Source: M55B165 sp964423265 (GTDB taxonomy: Bacteria > Actinomycetota > Humimicrobiia > Humimicrobiales > Humimicrobiaceae). From it: a DNA stretch of 64,000 nt. The notes beneath the pieces were generated by a model. It worked only from the letters and a program-made list of their open reading frames with translations. It searched no databases and was not told the DNA's origin. Positions 15,771 to 25,845 of the stretch are shown here, piece by piece. Within the stretch, counting starts at the first letter, position 1, and the number at the start of each line of letters is the position of its first letter. The stretch lies in contig CAYREF010000001.1 in the NCBI GenBank assembly GCA_964423265.1, forward strand, positions 65,438 through 129,437, read 5' to 3'. A program made the position numbers and the translations under genes.

Positions 15771-16717
15771 AAGATTTTTATAGCTTAGTATTAGAAGTTT
15801 TGTCTATAACTATTCCCATATTTGTGGTGGTAGCAGTTGGTTATTTCATAAGAAGAAAGGGGGTAGTAACAGAGAAGGCTGTGCATGGCTTAAACAAGAT
15901 AGCATATAATATTGCCCTGCCTGCCTTAATATTTATTACTATTACCAGGCATAGCCTGGCTGAAATATTTAATCCCGGCCTAATCAAGGTAATTTATTCT
16001 ACTTATGCAATCTATATTTTTCTGGTTTTTTTATTTGTAAATTTCACTAGAACATCTAATAAGTTCAAAGGTGCATTTATCGTCTCTTCTTTCAGGTGCA
16101 ATATGGCATTTATTGGTTTTCCCATTGTGCTTTCAGCTTATGGTGGACTAGCCTTGGCCAAAGCTAGCCTGGTAGTGGCATTTCTGGTGCCGGTAAATAT
16201 CATTGCCAGCATATTGATATTCAGGCTTTACAGTAAAGGAGAGGGCAAAATAATAGTCAAAAAGATGCTTTTAGGGTTTCTGGTGGACCCGCTAATACTT
16301 TCAGCTATTCTGGGGATAATAGTATCTTACCTTAATTTTAATTTCCCTCAGCCTGTATTTAAAGTATTGGATATCCTTTCAGGAATGGCAATTGGAATTG
16401 CCCTTATAGCTATCGGAGCATCATTTAGGTTTTTTCACCTGAAGGCGAATATAAAGGCATTGTCTATTATAAGCTTTTTAAAGCTGATACTGCTTCCCCT
16501 TATTGCTTTGGCTATTTCTACTTTTGTTTTTAAGCTTGATATTATTGACAGGAATTTAATAGTTATTCTTTTCTCTATGCCGCTTGCCGTGGTTGCTTTT
16601 ATAATGGGCAAGGAATATAGGTCAGACTTTAATTTTATTTCTTCTACCCTGATAACCACTACCATATTTTCATCAATTACAATATCTGGTTGGCTGCTTA
16701 TACTAAAAATAATTTGA
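15767..16717 (+). CDS. AEC-family permease
   Basis: A 316-residue membrane protein with about ten transmembrane segments and the two-repeat plan of the auxin efflux carrier family. The first half contains the Asn-rich unwound region KIAYNIALPALIFITITR and RCNMAFIGFPIV. The second half carries LSGMAIGIALIAIGASFRF. Bacterial members move malate, malonate or other organic anions. It is the last gene of the hepS-rSAM-hepT operon and overlaps hepT by four bases. Its substrate and any link to prenyl metabolism are unknown. Confidence 0.85.
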   Translation: MKDFYSLVLEVLSITIPIFVVVAVGYFIRRKGVVTEKAVHGLNKIAYNIALPALIFITITRHSLAEIFNPGLIKVIYSTYAIYIFLVFLFVNFTRTSNKFKGAFIVSSFRCNMAFIGFPIVLSAYGGLALAKASLVVAFLVPVNIIASILIFRLYSKGEGKIIVKKMLLGFLVDPLILSAILGIIVSYLNFNFPQPVFKVLDILSGMAIGIALIAIGASFRFFHLKANIKALSIISFLKLILLPLIALAISTFVFKLDIIDRNLIVILFSMPLAVVAFIMGKEYRSDFNFISSTLITTTIFSSITISGWLLILKII

Positions 16718-16732
16718 TTTTAACGGAGCACT

Positions 16733-17820
16733 TTACGGGCTGTAGCCTACCGCATCAAATTGTTTGTATGTAGCTAAAGCTTTATCTTTTGCTTTTATGC
16801 ATTTATGTTTTATCCCGTCGTAATTTTTGACAATAATGAATACTACATAGGGATCTAGTTTATTGCTACCCACAAGGTCCTTTAATATGCTTAACATCTT
16901 ATCTTTTTCCATTTTTTGACCGGTAAGGCCTATGTTCTAAAAGAGCAGTAAATATGTCTGCCCCTGCCATTATCCTGGCAGGCAGNNNNNNNNNNNNNNN
17001 NNNNNNNNNNNNNNNNNNNNNNNNNNNNNNNNNNNNNNNNNNNNNNNNNNNNNNNNNNNNNNNNNNNNNNNNNNNNNNNNNNNNNTTTTTTCTGCAACCG
17101 CAGAAACTCCGCTGGAATGGGTGGCAGTATACCTGCTTTTAAAATCAATCATGGAGCTGAGCATTCTGGCAAATTTTGATAAGCCCTTAAGGTCAAATTC
17201 TATCCTGAAGCTGTCCAGGTCTTCCCGGATAATTGAATGCTGCAGCTTGTTTATAATATCCAGCCAGAACTGCCCTTTGGAGCATAAATTCTTTAACCCT
17301 TCTACTATTGCGGGATTAAACAATTGAGGAGTATGCTCAATTATTTTTTTCCTTATGGATTCTTTTTGGCTCAATATGGGTTTGTCCCTTGAAATTAGAA
17401 TGCCGATGCGGTCTGCAAGATGTAAAACCTGGCTACATTTTTTTATATCCAGCTGCTTTGCATCTGCCCACATGTGGTGATGGTATTTAATTATCTGGGC
17501 TGCTTTCCTAAAAGGCTTGAAAATTTTTAATAGCCTGTAACTATATTCTGGATGCTTGGGGGTTTTTTGGATAAAATCAAATTCAAATTTAAGGGCTTCC
17601 AGCCTTTCATTTAATGACAGGGCTCCTATATCGTGAAAGAGGGCTACAAGGACAATGTTATTTTTTTCTATATCTGAGAGGTTTAACTCATTTGCTATAT
17701 TGAGGGCAATTATTGCCACGTGCTCATGGTGTTTGCTTAAGTTTTGGTCAATTAGGTCTAAAACATTAGATATGCTTAAAACTAATTCTATTACTGATAC
17801 TTTTCTGCCTTAGTTATCAT
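16733..17820 (-). pseudogene. HD/HD-GYP-type phosphohydrolase gene, frameshifted twice and split by an assembly gap
   Basis: Read on the minus strand from ATG 17820 the protein begins MITKAEK and must gain one base in the T4 run at 17801-17804 to continue as VSVIELVLSISNVLDLIDQN, then HHEHV and FHDIGAL of a first HD domain. A second HD domain begins near THSSGVSAVAEK, is cut by 100 Ns, and resumes at GIMAGADIFTALLEHRPYRS. There the T6 run at 16912-16917 has one base too many. Removing it restores SKMEKDKMLSILKDLVGSN, KLDPYVV and a stop at 16733. Both lesions are homopolymer indels near a contig end, so sequencing error is likelier than true decay. Function would be cyclic-dinucleotide or nucleotide phosphohydrolysis. 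Confidence 0.7.
16986..17085. other. Assembly gap (100 N)
   Basis: Exactly 100 unknown bases, the standard scaffolding placeholder, fall inside the second HD domain of the minus-strand HD-GYP gene. The true length is unknown. Coding sense on both sides belongs to the same protein, so the scaffold join looks correct. Confidence 0.98.
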
Positions 17821-17933
17821 GGTTAAATAAATAATTATTTTGGCCATGATAATAAACTTAGTTACAGATGGCAATAACTGGATATATTTTTTAGGAGCTT
17901 AATGCTGAAAAAAATGGAGTATTGTACAAGCTC

Positions 17934-20192
17934 TTAGTCATAAAGCATTTTATAGAGATAATAATTTTCCATAACCACCTTTATGTAATGCTTGGTTTCA
18001 TTATAGGGGATGTTTTCTACAAATTCAAAGATGTCCTTGTCTCCCCACTTGGATATCCAGCTTGCCATGGCTCCAGGCCCGCCATTGTATGCTCCAAGGG
18101 CATAAAACTTATTGTGGTTAAAATTATTAAGCTGCTGGCTTATATAATAAGAGCCCATCATTATGCTTATTCCAGGATCATATAAGCTTTCTGTCTCAAA
18201 ATTTGTAATTCCTATCTCTGATGCTATAAAGCTTCCTGTTGCCGGCATTACCTGCATAAGACCTTTGGCTCCTGCATAGGAGTGGGCATCACTTTTAAAA
18301 AGGCTTTCCTGCCTCATTAGCGCAAGAATAAATAAAGGGTCTACCCCATATTTTGAGGCATACTTTACTACCAGGTCCCGGTAGCCATAAGGGTAGGCGA
18401 GATAATAATAGTAATCTTTATAAAGACCCTCCAAATTATATTTTAATTCTTTTGAATTTTTTGTGACTATATTTATGCAGCTGTAATAATCCTCAGATTC
18501 TAAAAACAGGGTGGAGAGGGTAAGGAAGTTTTCAATTTCATCTTTTCCAGCTTCTATTTCCATAGATGCGCTGTTAAGCAAGTCAAGCTTAAGAAGCTCC
18601 AGTGCTTTTTCTATGTGGAGGCTTACATCTATCTCTTCGACATCTTTTCTTAGAATTGAGTACACTTTAGGGAGTTTTTGTTCGATATCAGAGTTTTGGG
18701 GATTGGCAGCTTTGTCTATCGGAGGTATATAAAGGTAGATATCCATTGTTTTAAGTATTTCTTTGGAGGTAAAAGTGTAATAGGAATAGGAGTTTAGGTT
18801 TACAATATTTTTATATATCTCAGTGGCTTCTTCTATCCTTCCCATGTTTTTAAGGCATTGTGCTTTCCAGAAAAGCCCTTTTTCCTCCAGAGTAGTGCTT
18901 TTAAAAGAATTGGCCATATTGGTGAATATATTCATTGCTGCCTGATAGTCCTCTAGGGTATAGTGTATCCACCCAAGCTCCCACAATACTTCTGACAGCC
19001 TGTCGCCATTGGGGTATTTTTCGACTACCAGAGTGTATTTTTCTATTGCCTTTTCCAGGTTATCCTGAAAAAAATAAATTCGGCCGGCCCTATACAGAGA
19101 GTCATCGCTAAAGTTGCTCTGAGGAAAATTTGCAACTAGCTGGTCGTAATAGCTAATGGCTTTTTCATCTTCTCCCAGATTTGTTTCAGTCCTGGCCAGA
19201 AAGTAGAGGCTGTCATCAGCAAGATCCATTCCCTGCGAGATATTATAACATTCCTGCAGGTGTTCTTTTGCCAGGGTGTAATTTCTAAGGTTATAATAGG
19301 ACATACCTAATTTAAAGTATGCCTGGCTTTTCAGTTCTGGAAGCAGCTTATACTCAGAAAGCAAAAAATTTATTTCTTCTATTGCATCATTGTAATTGTA
19401 ATCATCAAAAAATATTTCAGCCCTATTGTAAATCTGTTCGGCAGAAGGGATAAAAGGTTCCAGTTCATTTTCATCAATTAAATTTTGGAGGCTGGAATAT
19501 GCGGTATCTGCATATTCATTTGTAGGATATTGGAGCCATATTTTCTTGTAATTTTCATAAGCCTGCTCTATTTTATTTATTTTTTCATTGCATACTGAAA
19601 GCTGGAATAGGCCGTAGGGAATATGAGGGGAATTGCCGAAATTTTGGATAAAGGTCTTGTACAGACCTTCTGCTGTTATGTAATCTTCTTGTATGTAATA
19701 GAGGTCTGCATATTCTAGAGTTGCTTCTTCTATCCATACACTATCGGGAAAAGTTTCAATAAGCAGAGAGTAGTACCTTTCTGCAAGCTGGTATTTTTCC
19801 TGCATTAAGAGGCTTTTTGCAAGATAGTATAATGTATAGTCCTGCAATATTTTGTATTTGTCCTTAATTTTGCTAAGATAGTATTCTGTTACCAGGTAGT
19901 TTCCCTCTTCGAAGTAGCTTAAAGCATTTGTAAAATATTCCCTTTGGGTATCAATTCCTAGTTCTTGTTCCTGGTTTTGTTCTGTTTCAGTGGTTATGCT
20001 GGGAGAATCATTTGGACTGTAATTAGGGTCTTGCTCTGTTTCTTCTTCTGGGCTGCTTTGTTCTTTTCCTGGCGTCTCTAGCTGGGGTTTGGTTCTTGTT
20101 TCTTCTGACAGGGGAGATGTACAGGACATTATAAAGAAGGGCATTATTAAAATTAGTGCAATTGCGGTATTGAAATATTTTTTTATAGTCAT
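17934..20192 (-). CDS. Lipoprotein lytic transglycosylase with TPR array (SLT, GH23)
   Basis: A 752-residue protein. A lipoprotein signal ends in FFIMSC (Cys24). An acidic Glu/Pro/Ser-rich spacer follows (about 25-80), then many TPR-like repeats (about 85-480) with the YfiO/CpoB-style spacing of Y-A-E-Y. The C-terminal lysozyme-like SLT domain carries the catalytic Glu in MRQES (Glu629), then GLMQVMPATG, AYNGGPG and ENIPYNETKHYIK. It cleaves peptidoglycan glycan strands outside the membrane, forming 1,6-anhydro-muramyl ends. The fusion resembles the Slt70 plan of a helical solenoid plus SLT, but with a lipid anchor. It is transcribed divergently from the PAS-GGDEF gene. Confidence 0.92.
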   Translation of the reverse strand: MTIKKYFNTAIALILIMPFFIMSCTSPLSEETRTKPQLETPGKEQSSPEEETEQDPNYSPNDSPSITTETEQNQEQELGIDTQREYFTNALSYFEEGNYLVTEYYLSKIKDKYKILQDYTLYYLAKSLLMQEKYQLAERYYSLLIETFPDSVWIEEATLEYADLYYIQEDYITAEGLYKTFIQNFGNSPHIPYGLFQLSVCNEKINKIEQAYENYKKIWLQYPTNEYADTAYSSLQNLIDENELEPFIPSAEQIYNRAEIFFDDYNYNDAIEEINFLLSEYKLLPELKSQAYFKLGMSYYNLRNYTLAKEHLQECYNISQGMDLADDSLYFLARTETNLGEDEKAISYYDQLVANFPQSNFSDDSLYRAGRIYFFQDNLEKAIEKYTLVVEKYPNGDRLSEVLWELGWIHYTLEDYQAAMNIFTNMANSFKSTTLEEKGLFWKAQCLKNMGRIEEATEIYKNIVNLNSYSYYTFTSKEILKTMDIYLYIPPIDKAANPQNSDIEQKLPKVYSILRKDVEEIDVSLHIEKALELLKLDLLNSASMEIEAGKDEIENFLTLSTLFLESEDYYSCINIVTKNSKELKYNLEGLYKDYYYYLAYPYGYRDLVVKYASKYGVDPLFILALMRQESLFKSDAHSYAGAKGLMQVMPATGSFIASEIGITNFETESLYDPGISIMMGSYYISQQLNNFNHNKFYALGAYNGGPGAMASWISKWGDKDIFEFVENIPYNETKHYIKVVMENYYLYKMLYD

Positions 20193-20291
20193 ATATTTAA
20201 TTTAAACCTCTATCAGGTAATTTTATAATTAAAATAATATATAAATCAAATTTTTAAATGTCCAATATTTTTTAATAACTATGATAAAATA

Positions 20292-22457
20292 ATGAATATG
20301 ATTGCAAAAAGTAAAATAAAAAGATTTAGGGATATATCCTTATTTGAAGAGGCAATGCTAAATAATACAAGTATTTTAGTATACATTGCCGATAATGATT
20401 TTAACATAATATTCTGGAATAAGGCAGCAGAGATTACCAGTGGATACAAAAGGAAAGAGGTACTGGGGGATTGTTTGGTCTGGGAGTGGCTTTACCCTGA
20501 TAATAAATATAGGCAACAGGTATTTAGAAAAATGGAGGCCTTTAGTGCAGAAAATAAAGATGTAGGGCGGTTTGATACCAGGATATCTCCAAAAGAAGGA
20601 GAGGAGAAATACATATCCTGGAGCCCAATCGAATTGCAGGAAGATGGCAAGAGAGTTGGTTTTCTAAACTTTGGCATTGATATAACTGAGAGGGGTAAGA
20701 TACAGGAAGCCCTAAAAGAGAGCGAGGAAAGGTTTAAGCTTTTTTCAAAATACTTTCCGGGAGCTGCTTACATTAAGGATGAAGGGGGAAAATATGTTTT
20801 CTATAATGATTTTTTTGTAGAAGAATTCGGCTGGAAGAAGGAAGTCTACCTGGGCAGGACGGATTATGATTTGTGGCCAAAAGAAGTGGCAAAAAAATTC
20901 AGGGAAAATGACAGGAAAGTGCTGGAGATGAAAGCTCCCATAAAAGATGAGGAAAAAGTGGTAATAGACGGTAAGGATAAGGTTTTCTTTTCCTATAAAT
21001 TCCCCATATTAATTAAAGAGCAAATGCTTCTAGGGGGGATTTCTGTTGATATAACTGACAGGAAAAAAATGGAAAGCAAACTAAAGGAAAGTGAGAGGCG
21101 GTACAGGGATTTATTTAATAATTCCAGGGATGGAATATATATAAGCACTTTGGATGGATGGTACATAGATGCAAATCCTGCCCTGGTTGAGATGTTGGGC
21201 TATGACAGCAAGGAAGACCTCCTAAAGATAAATATTGAAAAAGACCTGTATGTGAAAAAAGACCACAGACCCCTGCCCAAGGAGAGGGGCAAATCTTTTG
21301 AGGTCCAGCTAAGGAAAAAAGATGGAACGGTATTCTGGGCAGAAATAAATTCAAAAGTGGTATACATTGAGGGTAAGCCTGCTTATTATGAAGGGATAGC
21401 AAGGGATATAACCAAAAGAAAAAGGTATGAGCAGGAGCTACATTACCGGTCCTTCCATGACAGCTTGACCGGATTATACAACAAGGCTTATTTTGAAGAA
21501 GAGCTGGAAAGGTTAAATAAGAAGAGGCAGCTGCCTTTGAGCATAATAATGTGCGATGTAAATAATTTAAAGCTGGTAAATGATGCCTTTGGCCACTATA
21601 AGGGGGATAAGCTAATAAAAAGCGTAGCAAATATTTTAAGGAAAGCGTGCAGGACTGAAGATATTATAGCTAGATGGGGTGGTGATGAATTCATGATTCT
21701 TTTGCCCCAGACAGGGGAAAAGATTTTAATGAATATTGTGGAAAGGATTAACAGTACCGCCAAAAAAACCTATAGCGAAGAGATACCTGTAAGCATTTCC
21801 ATTGGGGTCTCTACTAAAAAGGAGCCAGCTCAGGGCATAAAAAAAATCTTAAACCAGGCTGAAGACAATATGTACAAACAGAAGATGCTAAACAGGAAAA
21901 GCATATTGGAGTCAGTTATTTCCTCAATGGAGAAAAACCTGGTTAGAAGAAATATTGAGCCGGAAGGTCATATAGAAAGGGTAAAGCAGCTGGCAGTACA
22001 GTTAGGGAAAAAAGCAAGATTGCCCAAGGCTAAATTAGAAAACCTGGCTCTAGCTGCAAGGTTGCATGATATTGGCAAAATTTCTTTGCCAGATAAAATT
22101 TTAAAGAAAACAGGTAACCTAACCGATGAAGAATGGGAAAAGGTAAAGCTACATCCCGAAGTCGGCTATAATGTTACTGAGTCTTCGCCTATACTGTCTC
22201 ATATATCGGAAGCAATTCTTTCACATCATGAATGGTGGGATGGAACTGGATATCCTCAGGGCCTATCGGGCAATAGCATTCCCATTATTTCAAGGATACT
22301 AGCTATTGTTGAGTCTTTTGATATTATGGTTTATGGTGGCGCTTACAAGAAGCCCATTCCCAAAAGCCAGGCAATAGATAAAATAAAGGAAAATGCCGGA
22401 AGCCAGTTCGATCCTTCCCTGGTGAATAAGTTTATTGAAATTGTAGAAGGAAAATAG
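20292..22457 (+). CDS. PAS-PAS-PAS-GGDEF-HD-GYP signalling protein
   Basis: A 721-residue soluble protein. Three PAS domains (about 20-140, 145-265, 270-385), each ending in a DITER/DITDR/DITKR motif, precede a GGDEF domain with intact WGGDEF (about residue 465). A C-terminal HD-GYP follows: RLHDIGKISLPD, HPEVGYN, SHHEWWDGTGYP. No transmembrane segment is evident, so it senses a cytoplasmic cue, possibly through haem or flavin in PAS. It could both make and degrade cyclic-di-GMP. The normally conserved end of the HD-GYP region (DxFDALTSxRPYR) is degenerate here (VESFDIMVYGGAYKKPI), so hydrolase activity is less certain. Confidence 0.9.
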   Translation: MNMIAKSKIKRFRDISLFEEAMLNNTSILVYIADNDFNIIFWNKAAEITSGYKRKEVLGDCLVWEWLYPDNKYRQQVFRKMEAFSAENKDVGRFDTRISPKEGEEKYISWSPIELQEDGKRVGFLNFGIDITERGKIQEALKESEERFKLFSKYFPGAAYIKDEGGKYVFYNDFFVEEFGWKKEVYLGRTDYDLWPKEVAKKFRENDRKVLEMKAPIKDEEKVVIDGKDKVFFSYKFPILIKEQMLLGGISVDITDRKKMESKLKESERRYRDLFNNSRDGIYISTLDGWYIDANPALVEMLGYDSKEDLLKINIEKDLYVKKDHRPLPKERGKSFEVQLRKKDGTVFWAEINSKVVYIEGKPAYYEGIARDITKRKRYEQELHYRSFHDSLTGLYNKAYFEEELERLNKKRQLPLSIIMCDVNNLKLVNDAFGHYKGDKLIKSVANILRKACRTEDIIARWGGDEFMILLPQTGEKILMNIVERINSTAKKTYSEEIPVSISIGVSTKKEPAQGIKKILNQAEDNMYKQKMLNRKSILESVISSMEKNLVRRNIEPEGHIERVKQLAVQLGKKARLPKAKLENLALAARLHDIGKISLPDKILKKTGNLTDEEWEKVKLHPEVGYNVTESSPILSHISEAILSHHEWWDGTGYPQGLSGNSIPIISRILAIVESFDIMVYGGAYKKPIPKSQAIDKIKENAGSQFDPSLVNKFIEIVEGK

Positions 22458-22459
22458 AA

Positions 22460-23335
22460 ATGGCTGGCAGAAAAAAAAAGATTGGCATTGCATTAAGCGG
22501 GGGCGCTGCTAGGGGATTGTCCCATATCGGTGCTTTAAAGGTGCTGGAAGATTTAGGGTTGGAAATATATGCTATTAGCGGTACCAGCATGGGAGCTATT
22601 ATCGGCTCTTTTTATTGCTCAGGCACCAGCTTACAAACTATAGAAGATTATGTAAATTCCATGGATTGGCGCAGCTTGTTAATGTTCTCTGATATTACCT
22701 TGCCAAGGATGGGAATAATTAATGGTAGGAGAGTAGAAAAGATACTTGATGAATTTCTTGGAGAAAAGGAATTCGGGGAGTGTACAAAAAAGTTCTGTTG
22801 TGTGGCTGTGGATGTAATTAGCCAAAAAAAAGTAATACTGTCTTCAGGGAAGTTAAAAAAGGCGGTTAGGGCCTCTATTTCAATTCCGGGCTTTTTCTCT
22901 CCTGTTTTCTATGATGATAAGATTCTGGTAGATGGCGGAGTAATAGAGCCGTTTCCCACTGAAGCCATAAAGATTTTTGACCTGGATTTTGTAATAGGTA
23001 TAACTATTTCAGCTGAAAGGACAAAAGATGTGAGGAGTTATTACCAGAATATAACAAAACAGGAAAAAGATAATGCAGTAGAAAAGCTTAGGCACTTCTT
23101 TGTAAGGGATGGGGAAAATAAAATTACCACCTATGAAATACTGAATACCAGCTTTAATATAATACAGAGGGAAATGACCAAGATGTACTGCAAGTATGCT
23201 GATATAGTTATAAAGCCTAAAGTAGGAGATTACGGCTTTTTTGATTTTTCCAGTGGTAAAAAGATAATTGAAGAAGGAGTAATAGCAACCAGGAAGAAGT
23301 TGCCTGAATTAAAAAAGGCGCTAGGGATAAGGTAA
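22460..23335 (+). CDS. Patatin-like phospholipase (RssA/YchK type)
   Basis: A 291-residue single-domain patatin. The oxyanion loop is SGGAARG (about residue 14), the nucleophile elbow is GTSMG (about 42) and the catalytic Asp lies in VDGGVIEPFP (about 156), completing a Ser-Asp dyad. No signal peptide is present, so it is cytoplasmic or membrane-associated. It starts two bases after the PAS-GGDEF gene and is probably co-transcribed. It likely acts on phospholipids or acyl esters; the physiological substrate is unknown. Its stop codon directly abuts the stop of convergent nadC. Confidence 0.9.
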   Translation: MAGRKKKIGIALSGGAARGLSHIGALKVLEDLGLEIYAISGTSMGAIIGSFYCSGTSLQTIEDYVNSMDWRSLLMFSDITLPRMGIINGRRVEKILDEFLGEKEFGECTKKFCCVAVDVISQKKVILSSGKLKKAVRASISIPGFFSPVFYDDKILVDGGVIEPFPTEAIKIFDLDFVIGITISAERTKDVRSYYQNITKQEKDNAVEKLRHFFVRDGENKITTYEILNTSFNIIQREMTKMYCKYADIVIKPKVGDYGFFDFSSGKKIIEEGVIATRKKLPELKKALGIR

Positions 23336-24196
23336 TCATTTAAATTCCATTGAAAAGTCAGCAGCTTCAGCTGAATGGGTTATATAGCCGCTGGAAATTA
23401 GGTCTACATTTGTAGCACATATTGCTTCCAAATTTTTTAGGGTAACATTACCGGACACTTCTATTATGGTTCCTTTTCTGGCTTTGTCCCTTACCCTGCT
23501 AGTTGCTTCATTTATTTGGTCTTTATCCATGTTGTCAAGCATTATTATATCCGCTTTTGACTCTATTGCTTCACCCAGCTGCTTGAAATTCTGTACTTCC
23601 ACTTCTATCTTTAGGGTATGGGGTATTTCCCTCCTTATTTTCTCTACTGCTTTAGCTAGGCCTCCAGCTGCCCGTATGTGGTTATCCTTTAGCATTACCC
23701 CGTCAAAAAGCCCAAAACGGTGGTTGTATCCCCCGCCGCATCTTACTGCGTATTTTTCTATTTTCCTTAATCCCGGTTTTGTTTTTCTGGTGTCAACTAT
23801 TTTTATGCCATGTTTTGATGCTATACTGGAAAACTTGCTGGTTAAGGTAGCTATGCCAGAGAGGTACTGGAGAAAATTTAGGGCTGGCCTTTCTGCTTTA
23901 AGCAGTGATGCAGTTGGGCCCTTAATGGCCATAACTTTATCGCCGGTATTTATTTTCTCTGCATCATCCTTTAATTTTTCACCCTTTATTTTGCTGTCAA
24001 CTTCTGTAAGTAGATACGATGCTATATCAATGCCGCAAAGGATGGCACCGTCTTTTTGCTTGCATATAATATAGGCAGAAGAGGTATGGTCTTCGGGCAA
24101 TAGATATTTTGTAGTTATATCTCCATATCCTGCCAAATCTTCCCTTAGGGCTAAATTAATTAATTCTATTATTTCTTCTTTCTTTATTTTTCCCAA
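23336..24196 (-). CDS. nadC: Nicotinate-nucleotide pyrophosphorylase (quinolinate phosphoribosyltransferase)
   Basis: A 286-residue QPRTase. Visible family motifs are DTRKTKPGLRKIEKYAVRCGGG, HRFGLFDGVMLKDNH and VEVQNFKQLGEA, followed by MLDNM and ISSGYITHSA. It converts quinolinate and PRPP to nicotinate mononucleotide, the third step of de novo NAD synthesis. It follows nadB with no intergenic space and is the last gene of nadA-nadB-nadC. Confidence 0.96.
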   Translation of the reverse strand: MGKIKKEEIIELINLALREDLAGYGDITTKYLLPEDHTSSAYIICKQKDGAILCGIDIASYLLTEVDSKIKGEKLKDDAEKINTGDKVMAIKGPTASLLKAERPALNFLQYLSGIATLTSKFSSIASKHGIKIVDTRKTKPGLRKIEKYAVRCGGGYNHRFGLFDGVMLKDNHIRAAGGLAKAVEKIRREIPHTLKIEVEVQNFKQLGEAIESKADIIMLDNMDKDQINEATSRVRDKARKGTIIEVSGNVTLKNLEAICATNVDLISSGYITHSAEAADFSMEFK

Positions 24197-25843
24197 TTAT
24201 TCAACCTCTTTGAAAAATATTTTATCTTTTTTCTGTATTATATGCCTTCTCCAGTTTTTGTCATCTTTTTTAGGGTAGTCATTCCTCTGGTGGGTACCCC
24301 GGCTTTCCTTTCTGATGCTGGCTGCATTTACAATGAGCTTGGCTACTGTCAGCATGTTAAGTAGCTCCAGGGCTGCCTTATTCTGTTTATTGTACAGGCT
24401 TTGGTTTAAAATATAGCTGTCTATAAACTTACTGGCTTCCTGCAAGCCCTGTCTTTGCCGTAGTATTCCTACTTTTTCACTCATCATTTTCCTGAATTTT
24501 GCAATAATCTCATCAATGCTGTCTATTTTATGTCCGCTTAAACTGCTATTGTAGCTTTTAGCTAAAATTGCATCTATATTTCCCTTCATTTGCTGGGAAT
24601 TGCCATTACCATCTTTTAACTTTTTATGTATTCCATTATATATCTTCCAGCCATATACCAGGCCTTCTATCAGGGAATTGCTGGCAAGGCGGTTGGCTCC
24701 ATGGGCTCCCGTGGCTGCTACCTCCCCGCATGAATAAAGCCCCCTTATATCAGTCAGCCCATTATAGTCTGTTTTAACTCCGCCATTCATGTAATGGGCT
24801 GCTGGGGATACCTTAATTAGGTCTTTATTTAAGTCCAGCCCGTTTTCCCTAAGTTTTGAAATTATATTGGGAAACCTAACTTTAAGCATGCTTTTGGGCA
24901 GATGGGTAGCATCGAGGTATACATAACTACAGCCGCTTTTATTCATTACTCTAACCATTTCCTTTACCACTATGTCTCTGGGGGCAAGCTCGGCTTTAGG
25001 GTGTTTGTTTACCATGAATCTTTGTCCCTGGCAATCCCTAAGGTATGCGCCTTCTCCCCTTAAGGCTTCGCTTATAAGGAAAAGCTTTTCGTCTTTGGTT
25101 TTAAAAACAGTAGGATGGAACTGTATAAATTCCAGATCCATAATGCTTGCTCCTGCCCTGTATGCCATTGCCACTCCGTCTCCGGTAGAAATATCCGGGT
25201 TAGTGCTAAGCTCATATAATTGGCCGATACCCCCACTAGCAAGAATTATGTACGAGCAGGGATGTATCTCCAGCTGGTTTTTATCAAGGTCCAGGCCCAG
25301 AACACCTATACATTTATGGTTAAAGGTTAATATATCGGTTACAAAATACTTGGTGCGAAATTCTATATTTTTAGACTCTTTTGCACTTCTTACTAACTTT
25401 CTTTCTATTTCTTCCCCGGTTGCATCGCCCCCTGCATGCAGGACCCTGGGGAAACTATGCCCGCCTTCAGTGGTCAGGCTTATTTCCCCTCCGGAGATAT
25501 CAAAATTTATTCCCAGTTCTATAAGTTTTTCAATCATTTTGGGGGCATTTTTTACTAGTATTTTAACTGCCTTGCTGTCACATAATCCCTGGCCAGCTTC
25601 TAGGGTATCCTGGTAGTGGTTTTTCCAGAAATCGGGTTTCTTGATAGAAGCAGCAATTCCTCCCTGGGCGTACCAGGTGGTTGACTCAGGTAAAAAGCTT
25701 TTGGTGAGAATCTTTACATTGTGGTGTCTGGATAGCCTTATTGCAGTGGACAATCCTGCAATTCCGCTCCCTATTACTATGCAGCTGCAGTAGCTAGAGA
25801 TTTTCTGGTAACCTTTAGGATTTAAGATATATCTGGGCAACAT
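24197..25843 (-). CDS. nadB: L-aspartate oxidase
   Basis: A 548-residue flavoprotein of the succinate dehydrogenase/fumarate reductase family. VIGSGIAGLSTAIRLS near the N-terminus binds FAD. TWYAQGGIAAS, LASGGIGQLY, QFHPT and GLYSCGEVAATGAHGANRLASNSL are all NadB-typical. The C-terminal helical domain is present. It oxidises L-aspartate to iminoaspartate for NadA; in an anaerobe the electron acceptor would be fumarate or a quinone rather than oxygen. It begins two bases after nadA and abuts nadC. Confidence 0.95.
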   Translation of the reverse strand: MLPRYILNPKGYQKISSYCSCIVIGSGIAGLSTAIRLSRHHNVKILTKSFLPESTTWYAQGGIAASIKKPDFWKNHYQDTLEAGQGLCDSKAVKILVKNAPKMIEKLIELGINFDISGGEISLTTEGGHSFPRVLHAGGDATGEEIERKLVRSAKESKNIEFRTKYFVTDILTFNHKCIGVLGLDLDKNQLEIHPCSYIILASGGIGQLYELSTNPDISTGDGVAMAYRAGASIMDLEFIQFHPTVFKTKDEKLFLISEALRGEGAYLRDCQGQRFMVNKHPKAELAPRDIVVKEMVRVMNKSGCSYVYLDATHLPKSMLKVRFPNIISKLRENGLDLNKDLIKVSPAAHYMNGGVKTDYNGLTDIRGLYSCGEVAATGAHGANRLASNSLIEGLVYGWKIYNGIHKKLKDGNGNSQQMKGNIDAILAKSYNSSLSGHKIDSIDEIIAKFRKMMSEKVGILRQRQGLQEASKFIDSYILNQSLYNKQNKAALELLNMLTVAKLIVNAASIRKESRGTHQRNDYPKKDDKNWRRHIIQKKDKIFFKEVE

Positions 25844-25845
25844 GT

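Noticed and set aside
16930..17148. Open frames running across the N gap on both strands
   Set aside because: They are created by translating Ns; the coding sense on both sides belongs to the minus-strand HD-GYP gene.
21115..21630. 171-codon open frame antisense to the GGDEF region
   Set aside because: Pro/His/Cys-rich composition with no family-like pattern, no ribosome site, and it lies wholly within a well-supported gene on the other strand.
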